Assembly: GCA_025267735.1 (NCBI GenBank)
Contig: CM046308.1
Span: 39,173,267-39,237,266, forward strand
Direction of reading: 5' to 3'
Length of the DNA: 64,000 bases
Source: Mactra quadrangularis
Lineage: Eukaryota > Mollusca > Bivalvia > Venerida > Mactridae
Under the pieces are notes generated by a model. That model had not been told where the DNA came from. It worked only from the letters and a program-made list of their open reading frames with translations, and searched no databases. The position numbers and the translations under genes are program-made. Below are positions 58,501 to 64,000 of this stretch, in pieces. Numbering within the stretch: position 1 is the stretch's first letter; every line of letters begins with the position of its first letter.

Positions 58501-61500
58501 ATAGCGCTAATAGATGCTCGTGTTGACGTAGGTGTACCTTGCATAGATGTTGACCTACAAAAATAATAAATCATTCTTCAATAATTACGTAACATACATT
58601 GATTTCCACTGTAGACCACCATGGTTATTGCAATACCTTAGAATTTTTACAACATAATGGCGGTTCTCTTCTTCTGCCATCATCAATTTGAAGGTTTAAT
58701 TCCATAACACAGATGAAATACTTACATATTTTCTAATAGTTCAACCATATCTGGCAGTCTTCATCAGGGTAGTGACAAAATGATCAGTTTGTCTTACTGG
58801 TGATCATTTATCACAACCCTAATAATTGGATAAAGACTTTGAAATACAGATGAAATATTGGAATAAATATGAGATTTCTTCTGAGGTAAGGAATTTAACC
58901 CTCAAAAATGGGATTTTGATGACTTTAAATCCTGAAAGCTGAATTTCAGAAGAAAATGGTCACTATTTTAAGACCATTCCATGATTAAGACCACATTTTT
59001 AATGGTCCTGATGGCAGACATTTACTGAAGGAGATGGCTGATTACCACTTTACTGCAGAGATGCCTGATACTATGTTAGAGGTTAATCATGAAGTGTTAG
59101 CAGGTTTTTAAACGCTGTTCAAGAAGTCCTACAAACAAAGAGTACATGCTGTTTTGGTCATGATGTTCAAAAAAGTCCCATGCAAGCTTGCTAAACTAAC
59201 GCCAATTTTGGCAAAACTGGTGTCAAACTTCTTTCTGCCCAGTCAAAAAACATGCAGGACTTATTGTTCATCTCACATTTTATATAACATGTGAAGATGT
59301 CCATGGTACATTTTCCCAACAAATTCCTCTTGTTACTGAGGGGGCTTTGAGTTCAAGACAAAAATGTAATTAAATAAATTAAAGACAGTTAGCCATTACA
59401 TGTTAGGCATATGATAAAAGCAAATGGAATCTTAAAAAAAATGAAAACAATTTTAGAAATATATTACATCATTACAACATAACAATAACTAAGCCATCAT
59501 CATTTAATTTAATGAATGCTGGTAGCATTAAACCATACACAATTAATTTACTTTTAATGAATTTATCAATTCTAAAATAAACAAAACTCATTGACGTTTC
59601 TTTGGAAAACTCGACTTCTATCAAATATAAATAAAGGTTGAAAAAAAATATAATACAGGACAATGATAATTATGACAACATTTATTCTAAAACATCGTTA
59701 CAACATTTAGAAGATCTAAATGACTTCTTTCCTGAATTCATCCTACCAACAAAACACATGAAATATTCACTGATTCTACAACCTCTATGAAAACCTAGTT
59801 TAAACATTGCCCAGGTGCAGTGATTTTGATTGTTTTGATCATTGCAAAGGTGATTCTGAACAGACAACACTGGCACACAAGAGTTGCCATGAGCACTGCA
59901 ATGCAAAGATAATGCCAAGAGCACTGCAATGCAAAGATGATGCCAAGAGCACTGCAATGCAAAGATGATGCTGCAAGCACTGCAATGCAAAGATGAACCA
60001 AGAGCACTGCAATGCAAAGATGATGCTAAGAGCACTGCAATGCAAAGATGATGCTGCAAGCACTGCAATGCAAAGATGAACCAAGAGCACTGCAATGCAA
60101 AGATGATGCCATGAGCACTGCAATGCAAAGATGATGCTGCAAGCTCTGCAATGCAAAGATGATGCTGCAAGCATCGAATGCAAAGATGATGATGCAAGCA
60201 CTGCAATGCAAAGATGATGCCAAGAGCATTGCAATGCAAAGATGATGCCAAGAGCACTGCAATGCAAAGATAATGCCATGAGCACTGCAATGCAAAGATG
60301 ATGCTGCAAGCACTGCAATGCAAAGATAATGCTGCAAGCACTGCAATGCAAATGTGATGCCATGAGCACTGCAATGCAAAGATAATGCCATGAGCACTGC
60401 AATGCAAAGATAATGCCATAAGCACTGCAATGCAAAGATAATGCCATGAGCACTGCAATGCAAATGTGATGCCATGAGCACTGCAATGCAAAGATGATGC
60501 CATGAGCACTGCAATGCAAAGATGATGCCATGAGCACTGCAATGCAAATGTGATACCATGAGCACTGCAATGCAAAGATGATGCCATGAGCACTGCAATG
60601 CAAAGATAATGCCATGAGCACTGCAATGCAAATGTGATGCCATGAGCACTGCAATGCAAATGTGATGCCATGAGCACTGCAATGCAAATGTGATGCCATG
60701 AGCACTGCAATGCAAATGTGATGCCATGAGCACTGCAATGCAAATGTGATGCCATGAGCACTGCAATGCAAAGATAATGCCATGAGCACTGCAATGCATA
60801 TGTGATGCCATGAGCACTGCAATGCAAAGATAATGCCATGAGCACTCCAATGCATATGTGATGCCATGAGCACTGCAATGCATATGTGATGCCATGAGCA
60901 CTCCAATGCAAATGTGATGCCATGACCTCTGCAATGCAAATCTGATGCCATGAGCACTGCAATGCAAAGATAATGCCATGAGTGCTGCAATGCATATGTG
61001 ATGCTATGAGCACTGCAATGCAAAGATGATACAATGAGCACTACCATGCAAAACGTAATGCCATTAGGGATGAAATGCAAAGGTGATGTCATGAGCATTG
61101 CAATGCTAAGGTGATATGAGCACTTTAGAACAATGTAATCTCCTAGCTAGAGAATACATCCCAGCAGTAAGACTAAAATGTCTGCAGCGTGCTTAAACTA
61201 CAGTGCAAATGTAATGCTCTGATTTTGTCTTAGTCAAGGCGAAGTACTTGATGTTTGAGTCTCAAATGTTTGAATACCAGAAGACTCGACTTCAACCCTA
61301 TTATGATTTTCAGCTTCAAACTAAATGAAAATATTGCCTTTGGTAAAAAATCTGAATCACATCAAAACCAATTGGTGCAGAAGTTTTATAATCATCTTTT
61401 GTTTTGTACATTATTTACCATAAATTATCTTGAATGTCAACAAAAGTTGTCTGATTTTTGAAGAAAAATATTCTGTGAAAAAATAACTACTTGTTACAAA

Positions 61501-63954
61501 TTTGATAACAAAAAATATAGCAGACAGGGAGATGGGGAGGGGCAGGGCATATGTTTTAGAGGCGAAAAAGCTTTGCAAGATGAATGGAGCTGGAGAGTAA
61601 ACTTATTCCTTATTTTTTTAAATTTTTTACTGCATTTAACGCAGTGTCAGTCAATATGAGAAATAGCCCTTCTTTTTTTTTAATTGAGTTTAACGCTGTG
61701 TCAACACAATTTAGGTCATTTTACAGAGTCCAGCGCACCAAACCTAGCTTTCCTGGACACTTGTCTATACCAGTACTCACCTACCCTTCCACAAAGCCAG
61801 AAACTTCTCCATATATCTTACATGATTGTATAAATGGAGGAAAATTGACATTATTGTCAAATTTTCATGGAAGGGGGGGGGGGTGAGATTCGAACCCATA
61901 CCCCCTTCGGGACACGAGATTCCAAATCCCGGCACACTACCAACTGCGCTATCGACCCGGGATACATATTCCTACAGCCCTATATATGACAATATTTTCA
62001 TCATTTAAATATCTAAGCAATGTAGCTAATGAATGGAGCTTAATTCATCATTTCAACAATTTCTTCATTCATGACATGGCATTATTTGACCTCAATAGCT
62101 TTTTTGGAGAGGCTTTGAGGTCACTAGACCTTCACCAGAGGTTGACAATGCAGAGGATAGATGAAGGAAAAATATTTCATGGATCAATGTATAGGTCATA
62201 TCATGGCAGCCAGTCAACTTACATACTGTTCCTGGAAAAGCTTAATCTCAGGATTTAGGTGTAAACCAGTTACTAAGCACAAACTTCTGTAAGTTACTGA
62301 CTGACAACTGCCCTAAATGATTTAAAATCAGTGGTAGGAGAGAGAATGATGAAAGAAAATATTTCATGACAATGCTACTTGAAAGTATGCATACACGCAG
62401 GAATAGAACTTATGACCGATCAATCAGTAGACTTGTGCACTGGTGACTGAGCTAGCTGGTTGGTTGGATATAGTACAAAAGTAGTGATAAAAAACAAATG
62501 ATTCTTCAAACCAATACCATAATACCCCCAAAAGATACGTATTGTGATACACATTTACATAGTATATAGATAATAGAACTAATACTACAATACGATGTAT
62601 AGTCAGGTAATATTCAACTTGACTTTTTGCATGTTTTTTTTTTTTAATTGAGTTTAATGTCATATTCAACACATATTTAGGTCATATACACGACGGCCAG
62701 CTCTTCCTACTATAGGTTTCCTGGACACTTTTCTATCACCAATACTAACTTACCCTACCACGAGGTCGACAACTCATGTATAGTGTATGACCTATGACCT
62801 ATGGGTGCCACCAGGCTCAAACCCACGATCACGGGATTTCAAAGTCAGACATGCTAACTACTACGCCATGGCCGCGGCTTTTTTGCATGGTAAAACTTCA
62901 CTAGAATAACACTAATTAGAGAAGTCCCATGGTAACCAATCAAAACAAAATAATTCAAAACCTATTATTTGTGTGGGCTACACCTTAAGTCATTGCACAA
63001 CATGCATACCAACATTAAGTAATTTGAAGTGAAAATTTCAAGATTATGCCTCTGACAAGCAATAAGAATGTCACCTGACAAAACATTTAAGTCACCAAAA
63101 GAAAATAACATATAGGCTTGAATTAATTAAGAAATAAGCATTTCAACAACTGAGTATGAAAAAGTGAACTTAAAAGTGCATTCAAGTTAAATAGACAGGT
63201 TATATGTAATAGTATAATGGTATATACTAAGGTTGTCAAGATTATTTTTTCATGTTACTGCATTCAGTTAATCTACTCGCCGTTCCTGGACTAGCTAAAT
63301 CCCTGGATTAAGTTGTTCACCAATAATTAAAAGACTGATAGATAGATAGATTTATTTCAGCATTATGCTGACAACTATTCCACATGATTTAGAATCAGTG
63401 GTTAGAGGGATAATGACCAAAGAAACTATTTCATGACCAAGTGCCACAAAAGTATGCCCCACCCAGGAATCAGTAGACGTGTGCCCTACCGATTGAAGTT
63501 AAACCAGACGGCTTGTGATTGGCTGTTGTATGATACAACAATTACAAAATATTAACATCTCTTGATATTGACTTTATTTTGTCAATAAATGATATAAGAA
63601 CTAGTACAAGTTAAATCTTGACAGCCCTTATATATACATACACATGTATATCTAAATGACCTTGACATTTGTATTGGGCACAAATTTGAAAGTAACTATC
63701 TGGTAATTATTTAGCAAGTGAATTTTAGATCTGATAATGTTAGCCTAACATCTATTAAAATTAAACATTAAATAACGATTGCACAAGAAAAATATTGAAT
63801 ATCAACAAAATTCACTTTTCAAAATTTGACCTCTACAAATGTCAAGGTCACTGTAGACAACAAAAGGTGAAAGGTTATAGGTCATGCAAACTGATACAAA
63901 TCTTACATAGAATTTGTTGAATGATCACAGGATGTCCTTTTCTTGATGCTCCCG
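55575..63954 (-). CDS. ARHGAP26: GRAF-type RhoGAP (ARHGAP26/10/42 family), 3' exons with SH3 domain
   Basis: GRAF proteins carry BAR, PH, RhoGAP and C-terminal SH3 domains and link membrane curvature to Rho/Cdc42 inactivation. Only the 3' end is here. Exons in transcript order: 63907-63954 (tentative; GSIKKRTSCDHSTNS, joins in phase to the next), 58467 or so-58554 (Ser/Thr-rich, STSMQGTPTSTRASISAMT), 56332-56417 (VRTLYHCEAENASELSF, first half of SH3) and 55575-55669 (KPSKEPGWLEGSLNGKKG then LIPENYVEYLDG and TAA at 55575-55577). The SH3 ALYDY-like TLYHC, the GWLEG and the PENYVE motifs are all present, and the last two exons join exactly (AAT G/TA AAA). The protein ends immediately after the SH3, as in GRAF1. 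The donor of the 58-kb exon is unresolved: the good donor ending at 58467 is out of phase with 56417, so a small exon between them or a weaker donor further in is needed. Paralogue within the family not resolved; BAR, PH and GAP exons would lie to the right. Confidence 0.87.
55990..56270. repeat. About 58-bp tandem repeat, five units
   Basis: Units contain AGTAGTGAGGGCATTTATTA, then GGGGATG and AGTTGTTCTATTTTCC. Lies in the last GRAF intron. Confidence 0.85.
56893..57118 (+). mobile_element. SINE family A in GRAF intron
   Basis: Plus-strand copy with B-box-like GGTTCGAATCC, palindromic body and 3' end AACCCAGTAAATAAAT; the extreme 5' head (A box) is lost. Confidence 0.75.
57119..58111. other. 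GRAF intron DNA, nothing identified
   Basis: No repeat or coding block recognised, apart from an inverted GGAATCACCT/AGGTGATTCC pair at about 57970-58025. Confidence 0.4.
58112..58372 (+). mobile_element. SINE family B, plus orientation, GRAF intron
   Basis: Linker TTTTGTGGAGCTTGGTCATG, body CAGTTGTCAGTCACTGACGA and the 3' AACAAACAAACAG tail; head degraded. Confidence 0.7.
58555..59870. other. GRAF intron DNA, nothing identified
   Basis: AT-rich, no coding block recognised. Confidence 0.4.
59871..61095. repeat. 28-bp minisatellite, about 43 units
   Basis: Unit GCCATGAGCACTGCAATGCA followed by AAGATAAT or AATGTGAT; left-end units have GCTGCAAG or GCCAAGAG in place of GCCATGAG, and the rightmost units are degenerate. 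Three overlapping minus-strand frames (450, 419 and 317 codons) are open through it because 28 is not a multiple of 3. Lies in a GRAF intron. Confidence 0.92.
61682..61960 (-). mobile_element. SINE family A in GRAF intron
   Basis: Nearly complete: GAGTTTAACGCTGTGTCAAC end, body, intact head ACTGCGCTATCGACCCGGG. It contains a G9 run. Confidence 0.8.
62165..62466 (-). mobile_element. SINE family B, diverged, GRAF intron
   Basis: Body and head recognisable (GACTGACAACTGCCCTAAAT, GTGACTGAGCTAGCTGG) with many substitutions. Confidence 0.65.
62636..62884 (-). mobile_element. SINE family C, GRAF intron
   Basis: Same order of blocks as 42468-42690 (TTCAACACATATTTAGGTCA, CTCTTCCTACTATAGGTTTC, head with CTACGCCATGGCCGCGGC). 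Confidence 0.7.
63262..63512 (-). mobile_element. SINE family B, diverged, GRAF intron
   Basis: Shares CCTGGACTAGCTAAATCCCT, CATGACCAAGTGCCACAAAA and a degenerate head with other copies; a short GATA run interrupts it. Confidence 0.6.
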
Positions 63955-64000
63955 CTATCAGAAACATAACAAGCAATGTTTATCACACATTCTAGCTCTA

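Noticed and set aside
59682..61098. 450-, 419- and 317-codon overlapping frames as a Cys-rich repeat protein gene
   Set aside because: Explained by a 28-bp minisatellite; all three frames are equally open and the array lies in a GRAF intron.

Overview
This window is animal nuclear DNA. Genes are split by GT-AG introns, the background is AT-rich, and most non-coding space is filled by tRNA-headed SINEs, short inverted-repeat elements and tandem repeats. The repeat mix (several SINE families with tRNA-like heads, many MITEs, AACC microsatellite) looks like a marine mollusc or similar lophotrochozoan. That is an inference from general character; no species marker was identified.

Layout: (1) 204-21657, minus strand: 16 coding exons of a kinesin-4 (KIF4, chromokinesin) gene covering the motor domain and much of the coiled coil; the C-terminal part lies beyond the left edge. 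(2) 21.7-25.9 kb: intergenic DNA rich in palindromes. (3) 25973-28556, plus strand: a complete four-exon ING1/ING2-type gene (PHD-finger reader of H3K4me3). (4) 29979-35079 and 43433-48533: two apparently identical 5101-bp DNA transposons with 21-bp terminal inverted repeats. Each carries one long transposase-like ORF (842 aa from the preferred start) and about 14 copies of a CAACACCGTTACG-like motif confined to the regions outside the ORF. They sit in different flanking DNA, so they are two insertions rather than a segmental duplication. (5) Between them: two oppositely oriented arrays of a 35-bp repeat (about 35.69-37.06 kb and 38.28-38.72 kb) and an orphan last exon at 39558-39710 (minus). 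(6) 48.5-55.5 kb: no gene seen, mostly MITEs and minisatellites. (7) 55575-63954, minus strand: the 3' end of a GRAF-type Rho GTPase-activating protein gene (ARHGAP26/10/42 family), recognised by its C-terminal SH3 domain; a 1.2-kb minisatellite with a 28-bp period lies in one intron.

The three recognised host genes do not form a pathway: KIF4 acts in mitosis on chromosome arms and the spindle midzone, ING in chromatin, and GRAF in membrane and actin remodelling. The most notable system is the pair of intact, apparently very young DNA transposons. They combine a DDE-like catalytic core with an unusual signature around HGKGAPDGVGG, a Cys-rich region, a C-terminal SH3-like barrel, and dense subterminal binding-site candidates. 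I could not assign them to a named superfamily from sequence alone.
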